Shown one piece after another: positions 7,843 through 15,227 of a DNA stretch of 64,000 bases. A model generated the notes under the pieces. The model had not been told where the DNA came from. It searched no databases and saw only the letters and a list, made by a program, of their open reading frames with translations. The stretch is from assembly GCF_040545335.1 (NCBI RefSeq), contig NZ_JBEPLU010000001.1:310001-374000 (forward strand), read 5' to 3'. The first letter of the stretch is position 1; the number at the start of each line of letters is the position of its first letter. The translations under genes and the position numbers were made by a program. The stretch is from Phenylobacterium koreense. Its GTDB lineage: Bacteria > Pseudomonadota > Alphaproteobacteria > Caulobacterales > Caulobacteraceae.

Positions 7843-9060
7843 ATGGCCCTGCTCGACAGGCACGCCGCGCAGCGCGGTGCGTATGAGGCGATCCGTAACG
7901 CGTCCGCTGACCCCTTCAGCGTTCGCTTCGATTCCGTGACCTCTCCGACCGAAGGCGTGATCGAGGGGCGCAGGACGATCCTCCTGGGCACCAACAACTA
8001 TCTCGGCCTGACCTTCGATCCCGACTGTATCGAGGACTCCGTGCGCGCGGTGCGCGAGCGCGGCACCGGCACCACGGGTTCGCGGATCGCCAACGGCAGC
8101 TATGACGGCCACGTGGCCCTCGAAAAGGCGCTGGGCGAATACTACGGCCGCAAGCATTCGATGGTCTTCACCACCGGCTACCAGGCCAATCTTGGCCTGC
8201 TGTCGACCTTGGTGGGCCGCGACGACCACCTGATTCTCGACGCCGACAGCCACGCCAGCATCTATGACGGCGCGCGCATGGGTCAGGCCGAGGTCACTCG
8301 CTTCCGCCACAACGACCCGGAAGACCTCTACAAGCGCCTGCGCCGCCTGAAGGACACGCCCGGCGAGAAGCTGGTCGTGGTCGAAGGCATCTATTCAATG
8401 CTCGGCGACGTCGCTCCGCTGAAGGAGATGGTCGCCGTGAAGAAGGAGATGGGCGCCTATCTCCTCGTGGACGAAGCCCACTCCATGGGCGTGCTTGGCG
8501 CCAATGGCCGCGGCCTGGCCGAGGAAGTCGGCGTCGAGGAAGACGTCGACATCATCGTCGGCACCTTCTCCAAGAGCCTCGGCTCGGTCGGCGGCTTCGT
8601 GGTTTCCGACCTTCCGAACTTCGAGGTCATGCGCGTCGTCTGCCGGCCGTACATGTTCACCGCCTCGCTGCCGCCGGCGGTGGTCGCCTCGACCCTGACC
8701 TCCCTGCGCAAGCTGCAGGAAACGCCGGCCCTGCGCCACAAGCTGCACGCCAACGCCCGCCATCTCTACGAGGGCCTGCAGAACCTGGGCTTCCAGACCG
8801 GCCCGAACTGCAGCCCGATCGTCGCCATCACCATGCCCGACCAGGTCAGCGCCGTGATGATGTGGAACGCCCTGCTGCAGAACGGCGTCTACCTGAACCT
8901 CGCCCTGCCGCCGGCCACCCCGGACAGCCGCCCGCTGCTCCGCTCCAGCATCAGCGCCGCCCACACGCCCGAACAGATCGCCGAGGTTCTGGCCACGGTC
9001 GAACGCGTCGCCCGCGAACTCGGCGTCCTGGCCGAACCCAAGCGCGCCGCCATCGCGTAG
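7843..9060 (+). CDS. spt: Serine palmitoyltransferase
   Basis: 405 residues, the usual length for bacterial SPT. It is an alpha-oxoamine synthase of fold-type I PLP enzymes that condenses L-serine with an acyl thioester to 3-ketosphinganine in the cytoplasm. Seen directly: NNYLGLTFD near the N-terminus; TGYQANLG; DEAHSMGVLGANGRG with the PLP-binding Asp and His; and GTFSKSLGSVGGF with the Schiff-base Lys at K244. KBL and ALAS relatives share this fold, but the gene order aasR-cerR-acpR-spt and the presence of bcerS in the same locus decide for SPT. It follows acpR by 3 nt and is surely cotranscribed. The gene ends against a convergent set reading on the minus strand. Confidence 0.93.
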   Translation: MALLDRHAAQRGAYEAIRNASADPFSVRFDSVTSPTEGVIEGRRTILLGTNNYLGLTFDPDCIEDSVRAVRERGTGTTGSRIANGSYDGHVALEKALGEYYGRKHSMVFTTGYQANLGLLSTLVGRDDHLILDADSHASIYDGARMGQAEVTRFRHNDPEDLYKRLRRLKDTPGEKLVVVEGIYSMLGDVAPLKEMVAVKKEMGAYLLVDEAHSMGVLGANGRGLAEEVGVEEDVDIIVGTFSKSLGSVGGFVVSDLPNFEVMRVVCRPYMFTASLPPAVVASTLTSLRKLQETPALRHKLHANARHLYEGLQNLGFQTGPNCSPIVAITMPDQVSAVMMWNALLQNGVYLNLALPPATPDSRPLLRSSISAAHTPEQIAEVLATVERVARELGVLAEPKRAAIA

Positions 9061-9070
9061 GAAGAACCTC

Positions 9071-9096
9071 TCTCCCTCCCCTTCTTGGAGGGAGAA
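9071..9096. terminator. Inverted repeat between convergent spt and minus-strand gene
   Basis: TCTCCCTCC (9071-9079) and GGAGGGAGA (9088-9096) form a perfect 9-bp stem with an 8-nt loop, directly between two convergent stops. It could act as a bidirectional terminator, although there is no long T-run. It is related to the dispersed CCTTCTCCC repeats. Confidence 0.5.
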
Positions 9097-9099
9097 GTC

Positions 9100-10035
9100 C
9101 TACCTCTCCGCCTCCTGCCGCGCCCGTCGCGCCTGCCACAGCCGCCAGGCCATCCCCGGCGCGGCCAGGATTACGTGCCGCTCGCGCCACGGCGTCAGCG
9201 GCACCGGCAGGCCGGTATGCCGCTCGATCTTCCAGGCCGCATAGCGCGCGGCCCCCTCGAAGGTGAAGGCCGCCTTGATAAGCCGCGTCACGTTCAGCGG
9301 CTTGCCCAGCGCCCGCCGCAGCCGCCAGGCGCGGCCCGCCCGCGCCCGTTCGCCCCGCGCCATCTGCGGCCGCAGCCGGCCGGCCGCCAGCGCCTCGTAG
9401 CAGATCCCGGCGCCAGCCCACGCCGCCGGCAGGATCGCTTCGTACCGGCCCGGCGCGACCGCCAGGATCTGCGCCTCGCGCCCCTTCGGCTCCACCCGCA
9501 GTTCGGCCGCATAGGTCTGGCGGAACAGCGCCGTCCAGTAGTCCGCCGCGGTTCCCTCCCTCGGTCCGACCACCGCGGCGAACCTGGCCGCCGTCATCGC
9601 CGCCTGGGCCACCGCCGCCCGCACCGCCTGCGCCCGCGTCTCATCCGCCGCCCAGATCAGCGCGCAGGGCTGGACGAAGCGGGTCCAGATCGTGGTGTCC
9701 GCCCCCTGCCCGGTCACCGCCCGCTCGAACTGCGCCAGGGTCATGGAGGCGACCTTGGCCCGGTGGACCCGGCCGCCGTGCTCGAACTCGTGATAGCTGA
9801 CGTCCGGCCAGATCACCCGCCCCGCCAGGCCCCGCAGCCCGGGCCGCGGCCGGTCGGTTAGGACATAGAAGTCCATCACCCCGTCTAGGTCGCCGGTCCG
9901 CAGCACCGATCCGTAGAACAGCACCGCGCCGGCGTGCGCGAACCGCCGCGCCATCTCCGCGCCCATCGCGCGGGCGTGCTCGGGCGCGGCCTGATCCAGC
10001 TCGGCCGCCACCAGGGCGTCCAGCGCGCCGGTCAT
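9100..10035 (-). CDS. Nucleotidyltransferase-fold protein of the sphingolipid locus
   Basis: 311 residues on the minus strand. The motif FYGSVLRTGDLDGVMDFYVL (about residues 40-59) resembles the GS...D-x-D signature of the DNA polymerase beta-type nucleotidyltransferase fold, here with GS, LDG and D-F. The rest is Ala/Arg-rich and helical with no other recognised domain. It lies immediately downstream of the lipid kinase (10 nt) in a minus-strand operon of three genes. In C. crescentus the three genes next to spt, in this arrangement, are required for the ceramide phosphoglycerate headgroup. I recognise the position but cannot name the reaction from sequence. Confidence 0.6.
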   Translation of the reverse strand: MTGALDALVAAELDQAAPEHARAMGAEMARRFAHAGAVLFYGSVLRTGDLDGVMDFYVLTDRPRPGLRGLAGRVIWPDVSYHEFEHGGRVHRAKVASMTLAQFERAVTGQGADTTIWTRFVQPCALIWAADETRAQAVRAAVAQAAMTAARFAAVVGPREGTAADYWTALFRQTYAAELRVEPKGREAQILAVAPGRYEAILPAAWAGAGICYEALAAGRLRPQMARGERARAGRAWRLRRALGKPLNVTRLIKAAFTFEGAARYAAWKIERHTGLPVPLTPWRERHVILAAPGMAWRLWQARRARQEAER

Positions 10036-10045
10036 GGTGCCGAAC

Positions 10046-10963
10046 TCATGGCGCCAAAAACCTCAGCGTCGGGCCCTTGCGCACGATCACCTCGCCGCCG
10101 GGAAAGATCTCGCCATCGACGATGACCGGGTCGGCGCTGGCCACCGACAGCCGCTCGGCCGCGCGCCGCCGATAGCCGTTGCGCTCCAGCCACGCTGGCT
10201 TCTTCCCGGCCAGGATCGGCGGAATGGCCAGGGCCAGCTTCGAGGGCGGCGCGTCCACGTCCAGCACCTTCATCTCGTCGGTCGGCGGCCCGAACGGCTT
10301 CAGCCCGAACGGCAGCCGCTTCAGGGTCGTCGCCATCAGCACGAAACGCGCCCCGTTGCGGAACGGCTCGTCGTCCAGCCGCGCATCCACCTTCACGCCC
10401 TGCCGCCAGACGTCGCGCGCGCCGCCGAACAGCGCCCCCGTGGCCGCTCCGGCGATGGTCATCCCCACCGCCAGGCTATGATAGGCGCCCATCCGATGCA
10501 CCGACTGGGCCATCTGCGTCGCCTTGACGAAGGCCCCCATGCCGAAGACGAAGCCGCGCACCGGCGCCCGCCCGCCATCGGCCCAGGTGATCTCCAGCGG
10601 CGAGCGGAACTTGTAGGCCGGCTCGGGCTCACGCGCCTTGCGCAGCGCCGCCTCCAGGCTCCATCCGCCCTTCGCGCCCAGGTCCAGGGCCAGGATGTTG
10701 GTCTTGCCCGAAGGCAGGATCGCCAGGGTCGGCATGACCTCGCCATAGGCCGCCGGCAGGGCGCTCAGCACCTCACGTACGGTCCCGTCGCCGCCGTCGA
10801 CGACGATCAGGTCCACGCCGTCCGCGGCGAAGTCGCGCAGGTCGCGGGCCAGGGCCGCCGGCGTCATCGGCTCGACCTGGCGCACGCCGTCGGGGCCGTC
10901 CGCCGGCGTCGCGCCACGGTTGCCGTGGCTGCGCGGGTTGCGGATCACCCCGACCGATTTCAA
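10046..10963 (-). CDS. cpgB: Lipid kinase of the diacylglycerol kinase family, probable ceramide kinase
   Basis: 305 residues if it starts at TTG 10963, which overlaps the upstream stop by 4 nt; the frame is open further upstream but that would bury it inside the previous gene. The N-terminus VIRNPRSHGNRG and VVDGGDGTVREVLSAL (GGDGT loop, about residues 60-64) are the nucleotide-binding motifs of the DAGK catalytic domain; ILPSGKTNILALDL follows, with the family's GTxN replaced by GKTN. The C-terminal half is the beta-sandwich lipid-binding domain. Family members phosphorylate diacylglycerol, sphingosine or ceramide. Caulobacter CpgB, encoded at the equivalent position, is a bacterial ceramide kinase, so ceramide is the best candidate substrate here. 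Confidence 0.75.
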   Translation of the reverse strand: MKSVGVIRNPRSHGNRGATPADGPDGVRQVEPMTPAALARDLRDFAADGVDLIVVDGGDGTVREVLSALPAAYGEVMPTLAILPSGKTNILALDLGAKGGWSLEAALRKAREPEPAYKFRSPLEITWADGGRAPVRGFVFGMGAFVKATQMAQSVHRMGAYHSLAVGMTIAGAATGALFGGARDVWRQGVKVDARLDDEPFRNGARFVLMATTLKRLPFGLKPFGPPTDEMKVLDVDAPPSKLALAIPPILAGKKPAWLERNGYRRRAAERLSVASADPVIVDGEIFPGGEVIVRKGPTLRFLAP

Positions 10964-12096
10964 CGCGAGAGCCACGAGGTGACCTGCCCGCGCGGCGTCA
11001 TCAGGCCCTGCAGCACCTGGCCGACATGGACCAGCAGCGAAAGGCCCGTCCAGGCCGCCACGGCGACCAGTCCGACGTCCGGCCGCCCGGCCAGGCTCGC
11101 CAGGGTCAGGATGATCAGGTTCGGGTTCCGCCGGGCGGTGATCAGCCGGAAGAAGCTGTCGAACGGCCGCCAGGCGTGCATCTCCACCTTGAACAGCGCC
11201 AGGAAGATCCCCTCCAACACCCGCTGGAGGACATAGCCGCCGACGATCACCGCCAGGATCAGCTCCGGCTGGCTCACCGGACGGGCGCCCGCCTGCACGC
11301 CCACCAGCCAGGCCCACCACCAGAACGGCGGGTGGATCAGGTCGATGCCGTGATCGAAGACGTTGCCGATCTTCGACGAGGTCAGGGTCACCCGAGCCAG
11401 CTTGCCGTCCACCGTGTCGAGGAAGGTCATGATCCAGGCGCAGACCAGCCCCCAGCCGAAATGCCCCGTCCAGAACAGGTAGAAGGCCGCCAGCACCAGC
11501 AGGAAGCCGATGAAGGTCACTTGGTTCGGGGTCATCTTCGCCAGGGCGCACCAGCGCGTCACCACCCGCGCGGGCGGCGGCCAGACGTACTTGGTGACGA
11601 TGTCGGTCACGCCCTTGTACGAGCCCTGGAACAGCCGCTTCTCCACCGCCGCGCGGTTGTCGGCGGTCAGCCGCACCAGCACCGGCGGCTCGCGCTTGCG
11701 CAGCGCGCTGTTATAGGCCGAGCCCAGCTCCAGCGGCCCCAGCCGCGCATACTCTTCGGGCGCGACGGCTCCCAGGCTCTCGCCCTGCTCCAGCCGCGCC
11801 AGCGCCCGGGCCATCGGCTCGCCTCGACCGTGCATGGCCACCGGTGTCCCGGCCTCGTCGGTCAGGATCACGTCCGGCCGCTCGGCCAGCGCCTTGATCA
11901 GGGATTCGTCGAACACCCAGCCGGCGTCGGCCACAATCACCCCGCGCGCAGGATCGGGCGCGCCGCTGGCGCCGAGGCCCAGCCGCTGATAGATGCGCTC
12001 CAGGCGATCGGCGGGGCTCATGCCCCAGATGCGCGCCTGCGCCGTCCCGACCACGATGGCGCTGGGGGCCACTGCTGCTTTCGTCAATTCCGCCAA
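10960..12096 (-). CDS. CDP-alcohol phosphotransferase with N-terminal nucleotidyltransferase-like extension
   Basis: 378 residues. The C-terminal half is a multi-span CDP-alcohol phosphatidyltransferase. The motif from D to the last D in DTVDGKLARVTLTSSKIGNVFDHGID supplies all the conserved Asp, Gly and Arg residues of D-G-x2-A-R-x8-G-x3-D-x3-D. Roughly the first 160 residues are soluble and begin IVVGTAQARIWGMSPADRLERIYQRLG, like a degenerate nucleotidyltransferase domain: the glycine-rich loop and metal Asp are not evident. Enzymes of this class move a phosphoalcohol from a CDP carrier to a lipid or small alcohol. The start is uncertain: TTG 12096, TTG 12087 and GTG 12072 are all possible, and a TATAAT sits at 12110-12105, only about 9 nt before the first. 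Confidence 0.75.
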   Translation of the reverse strand: MAELTKAAVAPSAIVVGTAQARIWGMSPADRLERIYQRLGLGASGAPDPARGVIVADAGWVFDESLIKALAERPDVILTDEAGTPVAMHGRGEPMARALARLEQGESLGAVAPEEYARLGPLELGSAYNSALRKREPPVLVRLTADNRAAVEKRLFQGSYKGVTDIVTKYVWPPPARVVTRWCALAKMTPNQVTFIGFLLVLAAFYLFWTGHFGWGLVCAWIMTFLDTVDGKLARVTLTSSKIGNVFDHGIDLIHPPFWWWAWLVGVQAGARPVSQPELILAVIVGGYVLQRVLEGIFLALFKVEMHAWRPFDSFFRLITARRNPNLIILTLASLAGRPDVGLVAVAAWTGLSLLVHVGQVLQGLMTPRGQVTSWLSR

Positions 12097-12100
12097 CTGT

Positions 12101-12127
12101 GCTGATTATATGGAACTGATAATCAGC
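12101..12127. promoter_or_regulatory. 27-bp dyad operator between divergent sphingolipid genes
   Basis: GCTGATTAT-N9-ATAATCAGC is a perfect 9-bp inverted repeat in the 63-bp gap between the minus-strand CDP-alcohol phosphotransferase and the plus-strand phosphoesterase. The minus-strand reading contains TATAAT at 12110-12105, a consensus -10 box, and the plus strand carries GATAAT at 12118-12123. A dyad placed over both -10 regions is the layout expected of a repressor site acting on both genes. The regulator cannot be named from the site. Confidence 0.6.
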
Positions 12128-12159
12128 TTCGCAGTCCCTCGCTAGAAACCATCGCCGCC

Positions 12160-13032
12160 TTGCCGCTCTTTCGCCTTGCGCACCTGACCGACCCGCACCT
12201 GCAGCCGCCGGCGAACGCCCTGCAGCGCGGCGATCTATTCTCCAAGCGCGCATTGAGCGCTTTCGCCTGGCGACGCAAGGGCGCGGAACATCAGCCGCAG
12301 GTCTTGCAGGCTCTGACCGACGACATCGGCGCCTATCATCCCGACCATGTCGCCCTCACCGGCGACATCATCAACTTCGCCGCCCCGGCCGAGTTCGCCG
12401 CCGCCCGCGCCTGGCTGCAATCCCTGGGCGATCCGCGGAATATCACCGTCAGCCCCGGCAACCACGACGCCCTGGTCGCCAAGGGCGCGCCCGAGCGTTT
12501 CGCCCCCTGGCGCGAGTGGCTGGGCGACGAGGAGCAGCCGGCCTTCCCTACCCTGCGCCGCCGCGGCCCGGTCGCGATCATCAACGTCAGTTCGGCGATC
12601 CCCACCGCCCCCTGGCTCGCCACCGGCCGTGTGGGCGCAGATCAGCTCGCGGCCCTCGACCGCCTGCTGAGCTCGTTGGACGGCCAGGACCTTTTCCGCC
12701 TGCTGCTCATCCACCACCCGCCCGCGCCCGGCGTGGTCAGCAAGCGCAAGTCGCTGGAGGACGGCGAGGCGTTCCGCGCGGTCATCAAGGCCCGCGGCGT
12801 CGACCTCATCCTCCACGGCCACGGTCACGAGCCGGCGGTCAGCAGGATCGACGGCCCCTCCGGCCCGATCCCCGTCCTCGGCGCGCCCTCGGCCTCGGCC
12901 AGCCTCGACGGCCACCACACCCCGGCCCGCTGGCACGCCATCGAGCTCGACGGCCACGCCATCCGCGTCACCGCCCGCGGCCTCGCCCCCAGCGGCCGCT
13001 TCGAAGACCTCGGCGCCTACCGGCTGGTTTGA
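12160..13032 (+). CDS. Calcineurin-like metallophosphoesterase
   Basis: 290 residues from TTG 12160; no ATG is close by. All five metal-binding blocks of the family are visible: LTDPHLQ (D-x-H, about residues 8-14), ALTGDIINFA, SPGNHDALV, LLIHHPPAP and LHGHGHEP (G-H-x-H). It has no signal peptide, so it should be cytoplasmic. The class includes phosphodiesterases and pyrophosphatases such as UDP-diacylglucosamine hydrolase and cyclic-nucleotide phosphodiesterases. In this locus cleavage of a CDP-linked or phospholipid headgroup intermediate is possible, but no substrate is shown by the sequence. It is divergent from the phosphotransferase gene across a perfect dyad. Confidence 0.8.
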   Translation: MPLFRLAHLTDPHLQPPANALQRGDLFSKRALSAFAWRRKGAEHQPQVLQALTDDIGAYHPDHVALTGDIINFAAPAEFAAARAWLQSLGDPRNITVSPGNHDALVAKGAPERFAPWREWLGDEEQPAFPTLRRRGPVAIINVSSAIPTAPWLATGRVGADQLAALDRLLSSLDGQDLFRLLLIHHPPAPGVVSKRKSLEDGEAFRAVIKARGVDLILHGHGHEPAVSRIDGPSGPIPVLGAPSASASLDGHHTPARWHAIELDGHAIRVTARGLAPSGRFEDLGAYRLV

Positions 13033-13071
13033 AACTTGCGACGGACAGATCCTCCCCCGGCCGGGAAGGAT

Positions 13072-13539
13072 CTAATTCAGATACCGCATCCTGATCGTGA
13101 TCCTGTTGTCTCCGCCGACCACCGGGAACCGCACGCTCCGGAACGGCGGCAGGCCCACCCGGGTCGGGGCGTCGTTGGAAAAGCCGAAGCCCTCGGTCGG
13201 CATCCCCAGCCCGTTGCGGTTGAAATCCTGGTCGCCGTTGGCGTCGTGATAGATCGCCACCGCGTAATGCCCGGCCTTGGGCAGGTTGAAGCAGACCCTC
13301 GTGGTCGGAGCCTGGGCGCTCACCCGCACCCGCGCCAGCTTGCCCTTGGGAGCCAGGAAGCGAGCGGCCTCGTCCGGATAGACCGTCACCGCCACCTGCC
13401 CCTGCGCGGCCCGCACCCCGTTCACCTGCACGTGCAGCCGCACGTCGGTCGCGCTCCCCTCGCAAGCCTCGGCGAAAGCTGGCCCTGCGCCCAGCAATCC
13501 GGTCGCGGCGAACGTCAGCAGGCCGGTTCGTGCTTTCAT
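13072..13539 (-). CDS. DUF2141 secreted protein
   Basis: 155 residues from ATG 13539, with GGGAG and GGGG runs just upstream. A signal peptide (MKARTGLLTFAATGLLGAGPAFA, cleavage after AFA) is followed by a small beta-sandwich domain of the DUF2141 type. The typical motif is YAVAIYHDANGDQDFNRNGLGMPTEGFGFSND, with the conserved HD-N-G-D-F-N-G-x-P-E-G-F-G-S residues. These proteins are periplasmic or outer-membrane-associated and of unknown function. It reads against the phosphoesterase and is divergent from the HIT gene. Its presence in the locus suggests an envelope role but gives no mechanism. Confidence 0.8.
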   Translation of the reverse strand: MKARTGLLTFAATGLLGAGPAFAEACEGSATDVRLHVQVNGVRAAQGQVAVTVYPDEAARFLAPKGKLARVRVSAQAPTTRVCFNLPKAGHYAVAIYHDANGDQDFNRNGLGMPTEGFGFSNDAPTRVGLPPFRSVRFPVVGGDNRITIRMRYLN

Positions 13540-13602
13540 GAAATTCCCCGACTCCCTATGTTGCGCCCCGCGGCGAGTTCGCGCCGGAACACAGGCTGCT
13601 GG

Positions 13603-14040
13603 ATGAGCAACGAGACCGCCCGTAACTTCGGCTATCCCGCCACCACCGTGGCCGAAACCGATCGCTGGCTGGTGCTCGTCCGTCCCAAGCAGCCGACCTT
13701 CGGCTCCCTGGTGCTGGTCTGCAAGGACGAGGCCCGCGCCTTTTCCGATCTCGGCCCCGAGGCCTTCGCCGACCTCCAGGTCGCCGTCCGCGGGATCGAG
13801 CGCCTGCTGCGCGCCAGGGTCGGCTACGAAAAGATCAACTATCTCATGCTGATGATGGTCGATCCTGACGTGCACTTCCATGTCGTTCCGCGCTACGAAG
13901 GCGCGCGCGAATACGGCGGCGTTTCCTTCCCGGACGCCGGCTGGCCCGGTCCGCCGGCTCTGGCCGCCGCCGTCGAACTCGGCCCCGACATGTTGGCCGA
14001 CCTGACGCAGAGCCTCCGCCGCGACTGGTCGGCCGCTTGA
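13603..14040 (+). CDS. HIT-family nucleotide hydrolase or transferase
   Basis: 145 residues from ATG 13603. The signature DVHFHVVPRY (about residues 88-97) is the H-x-H-x-x-P-R form of the histidine triad. The family hydrolyses or transfers nucleoside monophosphates from dinucleotides, nucleotide-sugars or acyl-adenylates. The stop codon overlaps the start of the LptF-like gene (TGATG), so the two are translationally coupled. Given the several nucleotidyltransferases in this locus it may process a CMP- or AMP-linked intermediate, for example acyl-AMP released by AasR or a CDP-alcohol; this is inference. Confidence 0.8.
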   Translation: MSNETARNFGYPATTVAETDRWLVLVRPKQPTFGSLVLVCKDEARAFSDLGPEAFADLQVAVRGIERLLRARVGYEKINYLMLMMVDPDVHFHVVPRYEGAREYGGVSFPDAGWPGPPALAAAVELGPDMLADLTQSLRRDWSAA

Positions 14041-15227
14041 TGCGCCTGCTGCTGATCGATCGCTATGTGCTGCGCCTCACCGCCGGTCCGATGATCGGCT
14101 GCCTGGCCGTGACCCTGGTCGCCCTTCTGCTGGAGCGCGCCCTGCGTCTGCTCGACCTCCTGTCCCAGAGCGCCGAGCGCTTCGGCTATGTGGTCCAGCT
14201 CACCGGCCAGCTCGTGCCGCACTATCTGGGCCTGGCCCTGCCGGTGGCCTTCTTCGTGGCCCTGTTCATCGTCATCACCCGGCTCAGCGACGGGTCGGAG
14301 ACCGACGCCCTGCTGGCCAGCGGCTTTTCCCTGACCCGGCTCGCCGCGCCGTTCGTGGCCATGGGCGTGGCGCTGATGGTGCTCAGCCTGATCGTCTTCG
14401 GCTACGCCCAGCCCTACAGCCGCTACGCCTATCGGGCGATCATGCACAGCGCCGCCACCGCCGGCTGGAACGGCCAGATCCAGGCCGGGGCCTTCGTCAC
14501 CGACCAGAACGTCACCATGACCGCCGACCAGGCCGACGTGAAAGGCCAGCGGCTCGAGCGCCTGTTCATCCGCCGGCTCTCGCCCGAGGGCCGCGAGGAG
14601 ACCATCACCGCCCAGGCCGCCGACCTGACCATCTCGCCCGATGGCGCCACCGTCACCCTGAACCTGCGCAACGGCCGCCGGGTGATCCAGACCGCGGCCG
14701 GCGGCTACGACATCCTGCAGTTCGAGTCCTTCGTCACCGAGGCGCCGCTGGCCGGCTCCCAGGCCCTGCTGCGCGCCCGCGGCGGCGACGAGCGCGAGCT
14801 CACCCTCACCGAGCTCGCCCAGGCCGCCAAGTCGAAGAACAGCCTGATTCCCGCCGCCACCCTGAAGGCCGAGCTCTACGGCCGCCTGGCGCGGGCGGCC
14901 TTCCTGCCGTTCCTGCCGCTGATCGCCTTCCCGCTCGGCCTGGCGGCCAAGCGCGGCCGGCGCGGCGCGGGCCTGGTCTTCGCCGGCGTCCTGCTGCTCG
15001 CCTTCCAGCACTCGCTGCAGTTCGGCCAGGGCCTGGCCGAGGGCGGCCGCGTCTCGCCGCTGATGGCCATCGGCCTGCCCTTCGCGCTGTTCACCGGCTT
15101 TGGCGTCTGGATGTTCCTCGGCAGCCGCGACCGGCCGGGCGACACCCCGATCAGCCGCATGGTCGGCTCGATCAGCGAGGCCTTCGACCGGATGCGCTCC
15201 ATGGTCTCGGGGGCGCGCGCCGCATGA
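14040..15227 (+). CDS. LptF-like permease subunit
   Basis: 395 residues from ATG 14040, whose A is the last base of the HIT stop. The layout is that of LptF/LptG/YjgP proteins: three N-terminal helices (about residues 12-120), a periplasmic beta-jellyroll (about 130-270), then three C-terminal helices. LIDRYVLRLTAGPMIG at the start and a Pro-rich FLPLIAFPLGLAAKRGRRG segment are typical. Canonical LptF and LptG form a heterodimer powered by LptB and extract LPS. Here the pair stands beside the ceramide synthase gene and no lptB is present in the window. This fits a second, locus-specific Lpt-type exporter that would share or recruit an ATPase encoded elsewhere. Confidence 0.85.
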   Translation: MRLLLIDRYVLRLTAGPMIGCLAVTLVALLLERALRLLDLLSQSAERFGYVVQLTGQLVPHYLGLALPVAFFVALFIVITRLSDGSETDALLASGFSLTRLAAPFVAMGVALMVLSLIVFGYAQPYSRYAYRAIMHSAATAGWNGQIQAGAFVTDQNVTMTADQADVKGQRLERLFIRRLSPEGREETITAQAADLTISPDGATVTLNLRNGRRVIQTAAGGYDILQFESFVTEAPLAGSQALLRARGGDERELTLTELAQAAKSKNSLIPAATLKAELYGRLARAAFLPFLPLIAFPLGLAAKRGRRGAGLVFAGVLLLAFQHSLQFGQGLAEGGRVSPLMAIGLPFALFTGFGVWMFLGSRDRPGDTPISRMVGSISEAFDRMRSMVSGARAA

